This document shows positions 45,824 to 58,333 of a stretch of 64,000 nt of DNA, piece after piece. The translations under genes were made by a program, and so were the position numbers. Source of the stretch: Alphaproteobacteria bacterium. GTDB taxonomy: Bacteria > Pseudomonadota > Alphaproteobacteria > Ferrovibrionales > Ferrovibrionaceae. Position 1 is the first letter of the stretch, and every line of letters begins with the position of its first letter. The notes below the pieces were generated by a model that was not told the origin of the DNA, did no database searches, and was given only the letters and a program-made list of their open reading frames with translations. The DNA is taken from NCBI GenBank assembly GCA_017307375.1, contig JAFKFH010000005.1:372001-436000 (forward strand), in the 5' to 3' direction.

Positions 45824-47333
45824 CGGCGTTCTCCGCGGCTTCGAACATGCCGCCCATCAGCAGGCCGATCTGCTCGACATTGGTATCGGCGGTCCGTCGC
45901 GGCGGCGACAGGCGGCCGTGATAGAGCACCGCCAGGCGGTCGCACAGCAGGAACAGTTCGTCGAGATCCTGGCTGATGACCAGCACCGCGGCGCCGCGCT
46001 CGGCCAGGCCGATCAGTTCGCGATGGATCGCCGCCGCCGCCCCGGCATCGACGCCCCAGGTCGGCTGGGCGACGACGAGCAGCCGCGGCTCGGCAGAAAT
46101 CTCGCGCCCGACGATGAACTTCTGCAGGTTGCCGCCCGACAGGCTGCCGGCCTCGTCGGCCGGCCCCCGCGCCTTGACGCCGAGGCGCTTTATGATGGCG
46201 GCGGCAAGCGCCGTGGCCTTGGCCCCCTCGACCCAGCCGCCGCGCACCAGCCCGCGGGTCTTCCAGCCGGTCAGCACGGTATTGTCGGCCAGGCTCAAGG
46301 CCGGCACGGCGCCGCGGCCGAGCCGTTCTTCCGGCACCAGGGCCAGGCCGAGCGCGCGCCGCTCGGCGGGCCCCAGGCCGCCGGCCGGCTTGCCGTCGAT
46401 CTTCAGCGACGCCGGCGCCACGCGCACCTCGCCCGACAGCGCCAGCAGCAATTCCGCCTGGCCCGAGCCGGCGACGCCCGCGATGCCGAAGATCTCGCCG
46501 GCCCGCACGCTGAAACGGGCATCGCGGATCTCGGTCGCGAACGGCGCGCCGGTCGCGGTCGAGAGGCCGTCGACCTCGAGGCGGACGGGGCCGGTCGCCT
46601 CGACCGGCTCGCGATGCGGCTGGCTCAGTTCCTGGCCGATCATCATCTCGGCCATCGACCGCGGGCTTTCCCGCGCCGGATCGCAGGCGCCGACCACGCG
46701 CCCGCCGCGCAGGATGGTCGCCCGGTCGCACAGCGCCTGGATCTCGGCCAGCTTGTGGCTGATATAGAGGATCGAACACCCCTCGGCCTTCAACTGCCGC
46801 AAGGTCATGAACAGGCGGTCGGCTTCCTGCGGCGTCAGCACCGAGGTCGGCTCGTCCATGATCAGCAGGCGGGGCTCACGCATCAGGCAGCGCGCGATCT
46901 CGACCCGCTGGCGCTCGCCGACCGACAGGTCGTGGACATGCCGCCGCGGATCGAGCGACAGGCCGTAGCGGTCGCCGACCTCGACGATCCGGCGCGACAG
47001 GTCGTCCATCGACCCGGCATCGCGCAGCACCAGCGCGACGTTCTCGGCGACGGTCAGGCTTTCGAACAGCGAGAAATGCTGGAACACCATGCCGATGCCC
47101 AGCCGCCGCGCCTGGGCGGGGCTGGCGATGGTGGTTTCCTGCCCCTCCCAGAACATCCGGCCGGCATCGGGGGCCAGCACGCCATAGATCATCTTGACCA
47201 GGGTCGACTTGCCGGCCCCGTTCTGGCCGAGCAGCGCGTGGATCTCGCCGGGTACGACGCTGAGATCGACCCGGTCGTTGGCCAGCGTGCCGGGAAATTC
47301 CTTGGTGATGCCCTCGAGCTTCAGGCGGTCCAT
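45813..47333 (-). CDS. ABC ATPase (two nucleotide-binding domains) of the purine importer
   Basis: 506 residues with two fused ATPase domains. First: Walker A GQNGAGKST, signature LSVGERQRVEI, Walker B LLIMDEPTS. Second: degenerate Walker A (GVAGSGQAEL), signature LSGGNLQKFIVGRE and VVAQPTWGVD, as in NupA/YufO and sugar importers where only one site is canonical. Starts three bases after the uraH stop, which ties import to urate breakdown in one mRNA. Confidence 0.94.
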   Translation of the reverse strand: MDRLKLEGITKEFPGTLANDRVDLSVVPGEIHALLGQNGAGKSTLVKMIYGVLAPDAGRMFWEGQETTIASPAQARRLGIGMVFQHFSLFESLTVAENVALVLRDAGSMDDLSRRIVEVGDRYGLSLDPRRHVHDLSVGERQRVEIARCLMREPRLLIMDEPTSVLTPQEADRLFMTLRQLKAEGCSILYISHKLAEIQALCDRATILRGGRVVGACDPARESPRSMAEMMIGQELSQPHREPVEATGPVRLEVDGLSTATGAPFATEIRDARFSVRAGEIFGIAGVAGSGQAELLLALSGEVRVAPASLKIDGKPAGGLGPAERRALGLALVPEERLGRGAVPALSLADNTVLTGWKTRGLVRGGWVEGAKATALAAAIIKRLGVKARGPADEAGSLSGGNLQKFIVGREISAEPRLLVVAQPTWGVDAGAAAAIHRELIGLAERGAAVLVISQDLDELFLLCDRLAVLYHGRLSPPRRTADTNVEQIGLLMGGMFEAAENADAA

Positions 47334-47336
47334 CGC

Positions 47337-47678
47337 TCAGGACCCGCGATAGGTCGAGAAGGCGTAGGGGCTGACCAGCAGCGGGACATGATAATGGCCG
47401 CCCGCCTCGCTGATGCCGAAGCGGATCGGCACGACGTCGAGGAACCGCGGCTCGGGCATCGCGACCCCCGCGCGGGCGAAGTAGTCGCCGACATGGAAGC
47501 GCAGTTCGAACACCCCGGTCGGAATGGCGTCGCCCGACAACAGCGGCTGGTCGGTGCGGCCGTCGGCGTTGGTGATGGCCGATGCCACCAGCCGGTCACC
47601 CTGGTACAGCTCGATCGCCAGCCCGGCGGCCGGGCGGCCGTGGGCGGTGTCGAGAACATGGGTCGAGAGGCGCGCCAT
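47337..47678 (-). CDS. uraH: 5-hydroxyisourate hydrolase
   Basis: Transthyretin-like enzyme that hydrolyses 5-hydroxyisourate to OHCU. 113 residues. [16 protein letters not shown] at the N-terminus supplies the active-site His, and the C-terminal YRGS signature is present. ATG 47678 has AGGAGGG just upstream. Lies between uraD and the importer ATPase in the urate operon. Confidence 0.96.
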   Translation of the reverse strand: MARLSTHVLDTAHGRPAAGLAIELYQGDRLVASAITNADGRTDQPLLSGDAIPTGVFELRFHVGDYFARAGVAMPEPRFLDVVPIRFGISEAGGHYHVPLLVSPYAFSTYRGS

Positions 47679-47704
47679 GAACCCTCCTGGAAGGCGGCGA
47701 CTCG

Positions 47705-48217
47705 TCAGCCGCCGAAGATGCCATCGAGACGGAAACGGGCGATCTTGGCAACCTCGGCCAGCGCCGCGGCGAATTCGGCCGGCCGGTCGTGGTTCAGGCG
47801 CCGCTTGAAGGCGTCGAGGATCGTGGCCTTGGTATTCTCGCGCACGGCGATGATGAAGGGAAAGCCGAAGCGGGCCTTGTAGGCATCGTTGAGCGCGGTG
47901 AATTCGTCGTATTCGTCGTCGGCCAGCCGGTCCAGGCCGGCCGAGGCCTGCTCGGCGGTCGAGGCGGCGGTCAGCCCGCCGCCGCGGGCCAGCTTGCCCG
48001 CCAGATCGGGATGGGCCTGCAGCAGGGTCAGCCGTGCCGCCTCCGGCGCAGCGCCCGCGACCGCGACCATCGCCCGGTGCAGGTCGTCGACATTGCCGAA
48101 CGGCCGCTGCGCCCAGGCCCCCTCGGCCACCCACGGCGAATGCTCGAACACGCCGCCCAGCAGCGCGACGAAACCGTCGCGGTCCAGGCCGTTGACCTCG
48201 GGGATGCTCGCCATCAT
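47705..48217 (-). CDS. uraD: OHCU decarboxylase
   Basis: Decarboxylates 2-oxo-4-hydroxy-4-carboxy-5-ureidoimidazoline to S-allantoin. 170 residues. Catalytic His in [12 protein letters not shown]; substrate-binding [12 protein letters not shown] and the N-terminal [13 protein letters not shown]. Two adjacent ATGs (48217, 48214) overlap the puuD stop, so it is translationally coupled to the urate oxidase that feeds it. Confidence 0.96.
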   Translation of the reverse strand: MMASIPEVNGLDRDGFVALLGGVFEHSPWVAEGAWAQRPFGNVDDLHRAMVAVAGAAPEAARLTLLQAHPDLAGKLARGGGLTAASTAEQASAGLDRLADDEYDEFTALNDAYKARFGFPFIIAVRENTKATILDAFKRRLNHDRPAEFAAALAEVAKIARFRLDGIFGG

Positions 48218-49413
48218 TGCACCTTCGCGCCGGCCGCGATCCAGGCGCCGAGCAGGTCGCGCTCGGCATCGGTCATCTCGGTCAGGTTGCCGGCCGGCAT
48301 GATCTGGTTGATCACCGCGACGTCGAGGATGCGCGGCGACCAGCGCTTGATCTGTTCGGGCGTCTGCAGCATCACGCCCGCCGGCGGCGCGGCAAAGCCC
48401 TCGATCGTCGGCCTGGCGGAATGGCACCCCTGGCAGCGTTCGGCCAGGATCGGCTGGATATGCTGGAAGGCGAGCTGTTCGGCAGAATACTGCTTCAGCG
48501 GCACATAGGTCTGGCTGCGCGGCGCGATAGCGATCGCCAGGCCCACGACGATCACCGCGGCCGCGACCGGCAGCGCCCAGACCACCTGCCCCTTGTGACG
48601 CAGGTTGAAGAAATGACGGACCAGCACCCCCGCCACGATGATCGCCGCCAGCACCGCCCAGGAATAGGCATTGCCGTAGGTCATCGGGTAGTGGTTGGAG
48701 ATCATGATGAACAGGACGGGCAGCGTCATGTAGTTGTTGTGGACGCTGCGCTGCTTGCCCCATTTGCCGAAGCGCGGATCGGGCGCCTGGCCGGCCTTGA
48801 TCGCGTCGACCATCTTGCGCTGGCCGGGGATGATCACGAAGAAGACATTGGCCACCATGATCGTGCCGAGCATGGCGCCGACATGGATATAGGCACCGCG
48901 GCCGGAATAGAGCTTGGTCAGCAGGAAGGCGGTGATCACCACCAGCACGAAACCGAGCACCAGGAAGTTCAGCCCGTCCTCGACCAGCTTGGTCTTGCAG
49001 AGCGTGTCGTAGACCAGCCAGCCGCCGATCAGCAGCCCGATCGACGACAGGATCGCCACCGCCGGCGAGATATCCAGCACCGACTTGTCGATCAGATAGG
49101 CTTCGGCCCCCCACCAGTAGACGATCGCCAGCATCGAGATGCCGGACATCCAGGTGAAGTAGGCTTCCCACTTGAACCAGTGCAGTTCGTCGGGCAGCCG
49201 CGCCGGGCCCAGCAGGTATTTCTGGTTATGATAGAAGCCGCCGCCATGGACCGACCAGACCTCGCCGTTGATGCGTGGGTTCGACGGGTCGGCCGGCGGC
49301 TTCAGATGATTGTCGAGCCAGACGAAATAGAACGACGAGCCGATCCAGGCGATGCCGGTGATCAGATGCAGCCAACGCACCAGCAGATTGGCCCATTCGG
49401 CGATATAATCCAT
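48214..49413 (-). CDS. puuD: Membrane-bound urate hydroxylase with C-terminal cytochrome c
   Basis: PuuD-type urate oxidase, unrelated to the cofactor-free UOX. 399 residues. About eight membrane helices in the N-terminal two thirds ([47 protein letters not shown]) with conserved His residues; the last ~90 residues form a cytochrome c domain with haem motif CQGCH and a downstream Met. It oxidises urate to 5-hydroxyisourate and passes electrons to the respiratory chain. ATG 49413 was preferred over an adjacent GTG at 49416. First gene of the seven-gene urate/import operon, divergent from xdhA. Confidence 0.94.
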   Translation of the reverse strand: MDYIAEWANLLVRWLHLITGIAWIGSSFYFVWLDNHLKPPADPSNPRINGEVWSVHGGGFYHNQKYLLGPARLPDELHWFKWEAYFTWMSGISMLAIVYWWGAEAYLIDKSVLDISPAVAILSSIGLLIGGWLVYDTLCKTKLVEDGLNFLVLGFVLVVITAFLLTKLYSGRGAYIHVGAMLGTIMVANVFFVIIPGQRKMVDAIKAGQAPDPRFGKWGKQRSVHNNYMTLPVLFIMISNHYPMTYGNAYSWAVLAAIIVAGVLVRHFFNLRHKGQVVWALPVAAAVIVVGLAIAIAPRSQTYVPLKQYSAEQLAFQHIQPILAERCQGCHSARPTIEGFAAPPAGVMLQTPEQIKRWSPRILDVAVINQIMPAGNLTEMTDAERDLLGAWIAAGAKVQ

Positions 49414-49438
49414 CACGTATCAGCCCCCCGACGCAACG

Positions 49439-49509
49439 ATACTGTACACAATCACATCATTGCGGCAATATGAATTGACGACAGTATGGCGCCCAGATTG
49501 TACGCAATC
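49439..49509. promoter_or_regulatory. Purine-island divergent control region with repeated boxes
   Basis: The 140-bp gap between puuD and xdhA holds three related sites: ACTGTACACAAT (49441-49452), ATTGCGGCAAT (49459-49469, a perfect 5+1+5 palindrome) and ATTGTACGCAAT (49497-49508). The first and third agree at 10 of 12 positions, 56 bp apart. An exact inverted repeat ATACTGT / ACAGTAT (49439-49445, 49481-49487) frames the middle. Likely operators for a purine-responsive regulator controlling both operons; no regulator gene is next to it. Confidence 0.55.
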
Positions 49510-49553
49510 CTGGTCAAAACTTGATCGCAATGCCTTGAGGGAGAGCATCGCCG

Positions 49554-51040
49554 ATGACGCAGGCCTCAGTTTCCTCCCGCCCGCGCTTCCTGCTCGGCCT
49601 CGAGCCGCGCACCCTCGACCTCGCCGATCCTACACGCACTGTCCTGGAATATCTGCGTCTCGACGAACGCCGGCGCGGCACCAAGGAGGGCTGCGCCGAG
49701 GGCGATTGCGGCGCCTGCACCGTGGCGCTCGGCGAATGCGGGGCGGATGGCGTCGTGCGCTATCGCGCCGTGAATGCCTGCATCCAGTTCGCCGCGACCC
49801 TCGACGGCAAGCAGCTGGTCACCGTCGAGGACCTCGCCGAGGGCGAACGGCTGCACCCGGTGCAGCAGGCGCTGGTCGACGCCCATGGCTCGCAATGCGG
49901 CTTCTGCACCCCGGGTTTCGTGATGTCGATGTATGTCGGCCACGAGGCCGACAAGGCGGCCGGAGCGACGCCGGACCGCCAGGCGATCAACGATCGGCTG
50001 GCCGGCAATCTCTGCCGCTGCACCGGCTATCGCCCGATCGTCGACGCCGCGCTGGCCGCCGCGTCCGAACCCGCCCCGGCGCAGGCCGACCGGTTGCGCG
50101 CGGCTGCCGCAGCCGCCCTGCCCGCCCTGGCACGGGCCGACACCCTGGCGATCGAGGCCGACGGCCGGCGCTATTTCGCGCCCGCCACGCTGGACCAGGC
50201 GGCCGACCTGCTCGCGCAATGGCCCGGGGCGACGCTGTTGGCCGGCGGCACCGATGTGGGCCTTTGGGTCACCAAGCTGCACAAGCGGCTCGATACCGTC
50301 ATCTATCTCGGCGACGTCGTCGAACTGAAGGGCATCGTCGAGCGGCCCGGCCATTGGTGGATCGGTGCCGGCGCCACCTATAATGAGGCGCTCGCCGCCT
50401 TCGCCGGCCTGCATCCGGATCTTGCCGAACTGGTGCGCCGCATCGGGTCGCTGCAGATCCGCAATGCCGGCACACTGGGCGGCAATATCGGCAATGCCTC
50501 GCCGATCGGCGATTCGATGCCCGCGCTGATCGCGCTGGGCGCGCAACTGCACCTGCGTCGGGGTGCGGCGGGCCGGGTGATGCCGATCGAGGACTATTTC
50601 CTCGGCTATCGCCGCACCGCGCTGCAGCCGGGTGAACTGATCGTCGGCGTCGAGATCCCCAAGCTGGCGGCGAACCAGCGTTTCGCCACCTACAAGGTAT
50701 CGAAGCGCTTCGACCAGGACATCTCGGCGGTCTGCCCGGCCTACCGCCTCACCCTCGACGACCAGGGGGTGATCACCGAGGCGCGGATCGCCCATGGCGG
50801 CATGGCCGCCATTCCGGCCCGCGCCCCCCGGACCGAAGCGGCCCTGACCGGCCGCCCGTGGACGGCCGAGACGGTGGCGGCCGCGATGGCGGCCCTGGCC
50901 GACGACTACGCCCCGATCGACGACATGCGGGCCTCGGCCGGCTATCGGCTGAAGGTCGCGCGCAACCTGCTGCGCCGCTTCCACCTGGCGACGACGGCGC
51001 CGCAGACGCGTGTCCACGTGCTGGCCAAGGAGGTCGCGGC

Positions 51041-51044
<4 letters not shown>
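49554..51044 (+). CDS. xdhA: Xanthine dehydrogenase small subunit (2Fe-2S and FAD)
   Basis: 496 residues. Residues ~10-170 bind two [2Fe-2S] clusters: plant-ferredoxin-type EGCAEGDCGACTVALGEC and the helical SQCGFCTPG / NLCRCTGYR. About 190-380 is the FAD domain (LLAGGTDVGLWVTK, GTLGGNIGNASPIGDSMPAL), then the CO dehydrogenase-like C-terminal domain. Transfers electrons from the Mo subunit to NAD. Purine-rich GAGGGAG precedes the ATG. Stop overlaps xdhB start. Confidence 0.97.
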
Positions 51045-53352
<2,308 letters not shown>

Positions 53353-53356
<4 letters not shown>

Positions 53357-54180
53357 TCGAGGTCTTCGCCCGGCTGGCCGACCTCGCACGGGCGGGCGAA
53401 GCCTGCATCCTCGTCACCGTCGCGGCGATCGCCGGATCGACGCCGCGCGAGGCCGGGGCGAAGATGGTGGTCACCCGCGAGGCCATCACCGGCACGATCG
53501 GCGGCGGCCAGCTCGAATTCCAGGCGATCGAGACCGCGCGCGGCCTGCTCGACGCCGTACAGGCGACGCCGGTACTGTCGCAGGTGCCGCTGGGCCCGGC
53601 GGCGCAGCAATGCTGCGGCGGCCATGTCGCCCTGCTCTACGAACCGATCCTGCCGCCGCGCCTGCGGCTCGCGTTGTTCGGCGCCGGCCATGTCGCCCGC
53701 GCGCTGGTGGCCAAGCTGGCCGACACCCCGGTGCGCGTGACCTGGATCGACCCGCGACCCGACGAATTTCCCGCCGACATGCCGGCCAACGCCACCCCGG
53801 TCGTGACCGAAAAACCGCTCGACGAGGTGGCGCGGCTGGCCCCCGGCACCCATGTGCTGGTGATGACCCACAGCCATCAGCTGGACGAGGCGCTGGTCGC
53901 CGCGGTGCTCTGCCGGGCTGATGCCGCCTGGATCGGCCTGATCGGTTCGGCCTCCAAGCGCGCCCGCTTCTTCCACCGCCTGAGGGACCAGGGCTTTACG
54001 GCCGACGACCTGGCCCGCGTCACCTGCCCGATCGGCCTTCCGGGGATCACCGGCAAGGAACCCGGCGTCATCGCGATCGCGGTGGCCGCTCAGCTCCTGT
54101 CCATGCTGGCCGATGCACCGGCCGGCACGACGTCGAAGGCGCAGTGGCAGGCCTGGAAAACCGTCCCGGCGCTATCCTGA
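53353..54180 (+). CDS. xdhC: XdhC, molybdenum cofactor insertion factor
   Basis: 275 residues. Binds Moco, helps its sulfuration and insertion into XdhB. N-terminal GSTPREAGAKMVVT and GTIGGGQLEFQAIE; CCGGHVAL with the adjacent Cys pair; C-terminal Rossmann part LALFGAGHVARALVAKLA and GLIGSASKRARFF. GTG start inside the xdhB stop completes the xdhABC operon. After its stop, 169 bp follow with no gene. Confidence 0.95.
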
Positions 54181-54308
54181 CCTTCGGGCCACGACCGTTC
54201 GTCATTCCAATGGCCGATCGTGCCCTGAAAGACACAGTCTGAGTCGGCTTGTCCTGCCCGTGACGCCGGTTACGGCCTAAAGTCGGTCTGTCCCCTAAGA
54301 GGCATTTC

Positions 54309-54326
54309 CGCCACATTGGCGTGGCG
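54309..54326. promoter_or_regulatory. Inverted repeat upstream of the Pls/PosA-type synthetase
   Basis: CGCCAC and GTGGCG, six bases apart, lie 24-41 bp before the synthetase ATG. The position suits an operator or a short hairpin in the leader. The remaining gap to xdhC (54181-54308) shows nothing recognisable. Confidence 0.3.
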
Positions 54327-54349
54327 TACAGTATGGGGGACCGCATTCC

Positions 54350-57300
54350 ATGACCGACCTTGCCGACTGCGCCCTGCGCGGGCCCGTCGACCCGTTGTTG
54401 CTGCGCGACGAGTTGCTGGCCGAGATCTTCGCCGCCTCGGCCCGCCGGCGGCCCGATCATCCGGCCATCGTCTTCGAAGGCGAGACGATCAGCTACGCCG
54501 AGCTCGACGCCCGGGCCGATCGCGTCGCCCGGGCGCTGCAGGTGCGCGGCATCGGACGGGGGCAGTTCGTCGGGTTGTGGATGACCCGGTCGGCCGACCT
54601 GCATGTCGGGCTGCTCGGCATCCTCAAATCGGGCGCGGCCTATATCCCGTTCGATGCCGACGCCCCGGCCGACCGCATCGCCGAATGCCTGGAGGATTGC
54701 GCCGCGCCGGCGATCGTCGTCGATGCGACGACCGCGGCCAAGGCCGGGGCGCGCCTGCCCGCCGCCATGCTCGCCCTGTCCGAGCTGATCGCCGCCGGCG
54801 GCGACGGTGTGCCGGCCGACCCGCGGGCAGCCGGGGCGACGCCCCAAGACCCCGCCTATGCGATCTACACCTCCGGCTCGACCGGCAAGCCCAAGGGCAT
54901 CGTCATCGAGCATCGCAACATCTGCCACTATCTGCGGTCGGCCAACCAGGTCTACGGCGTCCGGGAAAGCGACATCTGCTTCCAGGGTGCCTCGGTCGCC
55001 TTCGATCTGTCGCTGGAAGAGATCTTCGTGCCCTATCTGGTCGGCGCCACGCTCTGGGTCGCGTCGGCCCGGGTGCTGGGCGAGACCGAGAACCTGCCCC
55101 TGGTGCTCGAGCAGGCCGGCATAACCGTCCTGGACACCGTGCCGACGCTGCTCGCGATGATGCCGAAGGACATTCCGTCGCTGCGGGTCATCATCCTGGG
55201 CGGCGAAGCCTGCCCGCCGTCGATCGGCGAACGCTGGTGCCGCGACGGCCGCCGGATCTTCAACAGCTATGGCCCGACCGAGGCCACGGTCGTGGCGACC
55301 ATCGACGAGGTCCGCCGCGGCGAGCCCGTCACCATCGGCGGCCCGATCCCGAACTACACCTGCTACGTCCTCGACGACGAGTTGCGCCCGGTGCCGCGCG
55401 GGGTCGAGGGCGAGCTGATGATCGGCGGGCCCGGCGTCGCCCGGGGCTATCTGAAGCGCCCCGAGCTGACGGCGGAGAAGTTCGTCGCCAACCCGTTCGG
55501 CACCGCGGGCCTCGACCCGGTGCTGTACCGCTCGGGCGACGCGGTCAGCCTGGACGAGGCCGGCCGCATCCGCTTTCACGGCCGCATCGACGACCAGGTC
55601 AAGATCCGCGGCTTCCGCGTCGAGCTCGGCGAGATCGAGGCACGGCTGTCGACCCTGCCCGGCATCGCCAATGCCGCCGTGGTGATGCGCCGCGACGGCG
55701 ACATCGACCGGCTGGTCGCCTTCGTCGTGCCCGAGCCGGGCGCAGAACTCGACCGCCCCGCCCTGCGCGCGACGCTGCGCGAGCAGTTGCCGCCCTACAT
55801 GGTGCCGGCGCATTTCGAGGAAATGGCCATCCTGCCGCGGCTGACCTCGGGCAAGACCGACCGCAAGGCGCTGAAGGCCGCGCCGCTGCTGGCCACCGTT
55901 CAGGCCGAGGCGCAGGAGGAGCCGGAGACGGCGACCGAAGCCGCGCTGCTGGCCGCCGCCAGGCCGCTGTTTCCCGGCCAGGCCATTCCCTTCGAGGCCG
56001 ACTTCTTCACCGACCTGGGCGGCCATTCGCTGCTGGCGGCGACGTTCCTGGCCGCCGTGCGCAAGACGCCCGAATTCGCCCATCTGACCTTGCAGGACGT
56101 CTACGGCGCCCGCAGCCTGCGGGCGATGGCCGCACGGCTCGACGAAACCCGGCCGGCGACGGCGCGCGACCTGTCGTTTGCGCCGCCGCCGTTGTGGCGC
56201 CGGCTGTTCTGCGGGCTGGGCCAGCTCGCCGTCATGCCGCTGCTGCTGACCATGCTGACCGGCCCATGGCTGACCGTGTTCGTGACCTACGAGCTGATCG
56301 CGGAAGACCGCGAGATCGAATGGTCCGAAGTCGGGCTGCTGCTGCTGGTCTATGCCGGGGTCAACCTCGCCATCATGCTGACCGGCATCGTCGGCAAGCG
56401 GCTGGTGCTGTGGCGCGCGACGCCCGGGCGCTACCCGCTGTGGGGCTTCTACTATTTCCGCTGGTGGCTGTCGCGCCAGCTGGCCGGTTATGCCCATCTC
56501 GGCTACATGCAGGGCACGCCGCTCGCCGCCGCCACGCTGCGCCTGCTGGGCGCCAGGGTCGGCCGCAACGTGTCGGTGGGCGATGTCGAGGCCGGCGCCG
56601 TCGACCTGCTGACCATCGGCGACGACGTCACGCTGGGCGGCCGCATGCGGTTTGCCAATGCCGAAGTGATCGGCAACGAACTGGTGATCGGCCCGGTCGC
56701 GATCGGGCGCGATGCCTATATCGGCACCTCCTGCGTGATCGGCCACGACGTCGTGATCGGCGAAGGGGCCGAACTCGCCGATCTCACCGCGATCGCCGCC
56801 GGCGGCCGGGTCGGCGCCTGGGAACACTGGGACGGGGCGCCGGGCCGCAAGATCGGCCAGGTCGATCGCGATGCCCTGCCGACGCCGGTTCTTGCCCCCG
56901 CCCCGGCGGTGCAGGGCCTGCGCAACCTCTATTACTGGCTGGTGACGCTGTTCATGCCGTCGCTGGCGCTGCTGCCGATCTTCCCGGCCTACTACCTGCT
57001 GGACCAGTACGACGACGTGCTGGCCGCGGTGATCGGCAAGAACTACTACTGGTTCCTGCCGATCCTGACCTGGCCCACGGCGATGATGCTGATCTTCGGC
57101 ACGGTCCTCCTGGTCATCGCCGTCCGCTGGATCGTGCTGCCGCGCGCGCCGGCCGGCACCTATTCGATCCATTCCGGATTCTACCTGCGCAAATGGACGG
57201 TGGCGCTGGCCTCGGAAGTGATGCTGGAAACGCTGTCGTCGCTGTTCTCGACCACCTACATGCGCGTCTGGTACCGGGCGATGGGGGCCAGGGTCGGCCG

Positions 57301-58333
57301 CGATACCGAGATCGCCACCAACTTCTCGGGCCGCTACGACACCATCGACATCGGCGACAAATGCTTCGTCGCCGACGAGGTCATCCTGGGCGACGAGGAT
57401 CTGCGGCGCGGCTGGATGACCATGCGGCCGGTGCGCACCGGATCGCGCGTCTTCATCGGCAACGACGCGGTGCTGCCGCCCGGCGCCGAGATCCCCGACG
57501 GCGCACTGATCGGCATCAAGTCGAAGCCGCCGGCAGACGGGCCGATGCAGCCGGGCGAGACCCGGTTCGGCAGCCCGCCGATCAAGCTGCCGGTGCGCCA
57601 GCGCTTCGACGGCTCGGATGCCGACAAGACATTCGAGCCGCCCTTCTGGCGGCGGGCGATGCGGGCGGTGTTCGAGCTGTTCTCCGCCTCGATGCCGACG
57701 ATGATGTTCATCACCCTCGGCACGATCGCCGCCGAACTGGTGCTGTTTCCGGCGCTGGAAGACCGGCAGAGCTTCCTGCGCGACTTCCTGCCGGTCTTCG
57801 TCGCCACCGCCGTGGCCTGCTCGCTGATCCTCGCCGGCATCGTGCTGGGGCTGAAATGGCTGGTCATGGGCAGCTATCGCGCCGGCGCCCATCCGCTGTG
57901 GTCGTGGTGGGCGCTGCGCACCGAGGCGATGACGACGCTTTACTGGGGCACGGCCGGCCGCGTGCTGCTCGATGCCCTGCGCGGCACCCCGATGCTGCCC
58001 TGGGCACTGCGGCTGTTCGGGGCCAGGATCGGACGGGGCGTGTTCCTCAACACCACCGACCTGACCGAGTTCGACTGCGTCGAGATCGGCGACTATGCCG
58101 CGATCAACGCCACCGCCAACCTGCAGACCCATCTGTTCGAGGACCGGGTGATGAAGATCGGGCGCATCGTCATCGGCCGGGGCGTATCGGTGGGCGCCGC
58201 CTCGACCGTGCTCTACGACAGTTCGGTCGGCGACCATGCCCGGCTCGGCCTGCTGACCATTGTGATGAAAGGCGAGAGCATTCCGCCCGACACCACATGG
58301 TCCGGCGCGCCGGCCCAGCCGACGGCCGGCTAG
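54350..58333 (+). CDS. Pls/PosA-type single-module NRPS with membrane C-terminus
   Basis: 1327 residues. Adenylation domain 1-510 with A3 YTSGSTGKPKG, A5 NSYGPTEATV, A7 YRSGDAV, A8 GRIDDQVKIRGFRVELGEIE, A10 Lys502; carrier domain ~525-600 with Ser560 in LGGHSLLA. The rest has about six membrane helices in pairs alternating with three left-handed beta-helix-like blocks (IGDDVTLGGRMRFANAEVIG, NFSGRYDTIDIGDKCFVADE, CVEIGDYAAINATANLQTH). No condensation or thioesterase domain. This is the layout of epsilon-poly-lysine synthetase (Pls) and related homopolymer synthetases. Binding-pocket residues read D219 L220 E223 D262 I282 G284 S306 V314 V315 K502; the acidic pair suggests a basic amino acid. 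Product inferred. No phosphopantetheinyl transferase nearby. Confidence 0.92.
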   Translation: MTDLADCALRGPVDPLLLRDELLAEIFAASARRRPDHPAIVFEGETISYAELDARADRVARALQVRGIGRGQFVGLWMTRSADLHVGLLGILKSGAAYIPFDADAPADRIAECLEDCAAPAIVVDATTAAKAGARLPAAMLALSELIAAGGDGVPADPRAAGATPQDPAYAIYTSGSTGKPKGIVIEHRNICHYLRSANQVYGVRESDICFQGASVAFDLSLEEIFVPYLVGATLWVASARVLGETENLPLVLEQAGITVLDTVPTLLAMMPKDIPSLRVIILGGEACPPSIGERWCRDGRRIFNSYGPTEATVVATIDEVRRGEPVTIGGPIPNYTCYVLDDELRPVPRGVEGELMIGGPGVARGYLKRPELTAEKFVANPFGTAGLDPVLYRSGDAVSLDEAGRIRFHGRIDDQVKIRGFRVELGEIEARLSTLPGIANAAVVMRRDGDIDRLVAFVVPEPGAELDRPALRATLREQLPPYMVPAHFEEMAILPRLTSGKTDRKALKAAPLLATVQAEAQEEPETATEAALLAAARPLFPGQAIPFEADFFTDLGGHSLLAATFLAAVRKTPEFAHLTLQDVYGARSLRAMAARLDETRPATARDLSFAPPPLWRRLFCGLGQLAVMPLLLTMLTGPWLTVFVTYELIAEDREIEWSEVGLLLLVYAGVNLAIMLTGIVGKRLVLWRATPGRYPLWGFYYFRWWLSRQLAGYAHLGYMQGTPLAAATLRLLGARVGRNVSVGDVEAGAVDLLTIGDDVTLGGRMRFANAEVIGNELVIGPVAIGRDAYIGTSCVIGHDVVIGEGAELADLTAIAAGGRVGAWEHWDGAPGRKIGQVDRDALPTPVLAPAPAVQGLRNLYYWLVTLFMPSLALLPIFPAYYLLDQYDDVLAAVIGKNYYWFLPILTWPTAMMLIFGTVLLVIAVRWIVLPRAPAGTYSIHSGFYLRKWTVALASEVMLETLSSLFSTTYMRVWYRAMGARVGRDTEIATNFSGRYDTIDIGDKCFVADEVILGDEDLRRGWMTMRPVRTGSRVFIGNDAVLPPGAEIPDGALIGIKSKPPADGPMQPGETRFGSPPIKLPVRQRFDGSDADKTFEPPFWRRAMRAVFELFSASMPTMMFITLGTIAAELVLFPALEDRQSFLRDFLPVFVATAVACSLILAGIVLGLKWLVMGSYRAGAHPLWSWWALRTEAMTTLYWGTAGRVLLDALRGTPMLPWALRLFGARIGRGVFLNTTDLTEFDCVEIGDYAAINATANLQTHLFEDRVMKIGRIVIGRGVSVGAASTVLYDSSVGDHARLGLLTIVMKGESIPPDTTWSGAPAQPTAG

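Noticed and set aside
49475-49503. Sigma-70 promoter TTGACG-17-TTGTAC for xdhA
   Set aside because: The -35 is good but the -10 matches only two of six consensus bases; start site left open.
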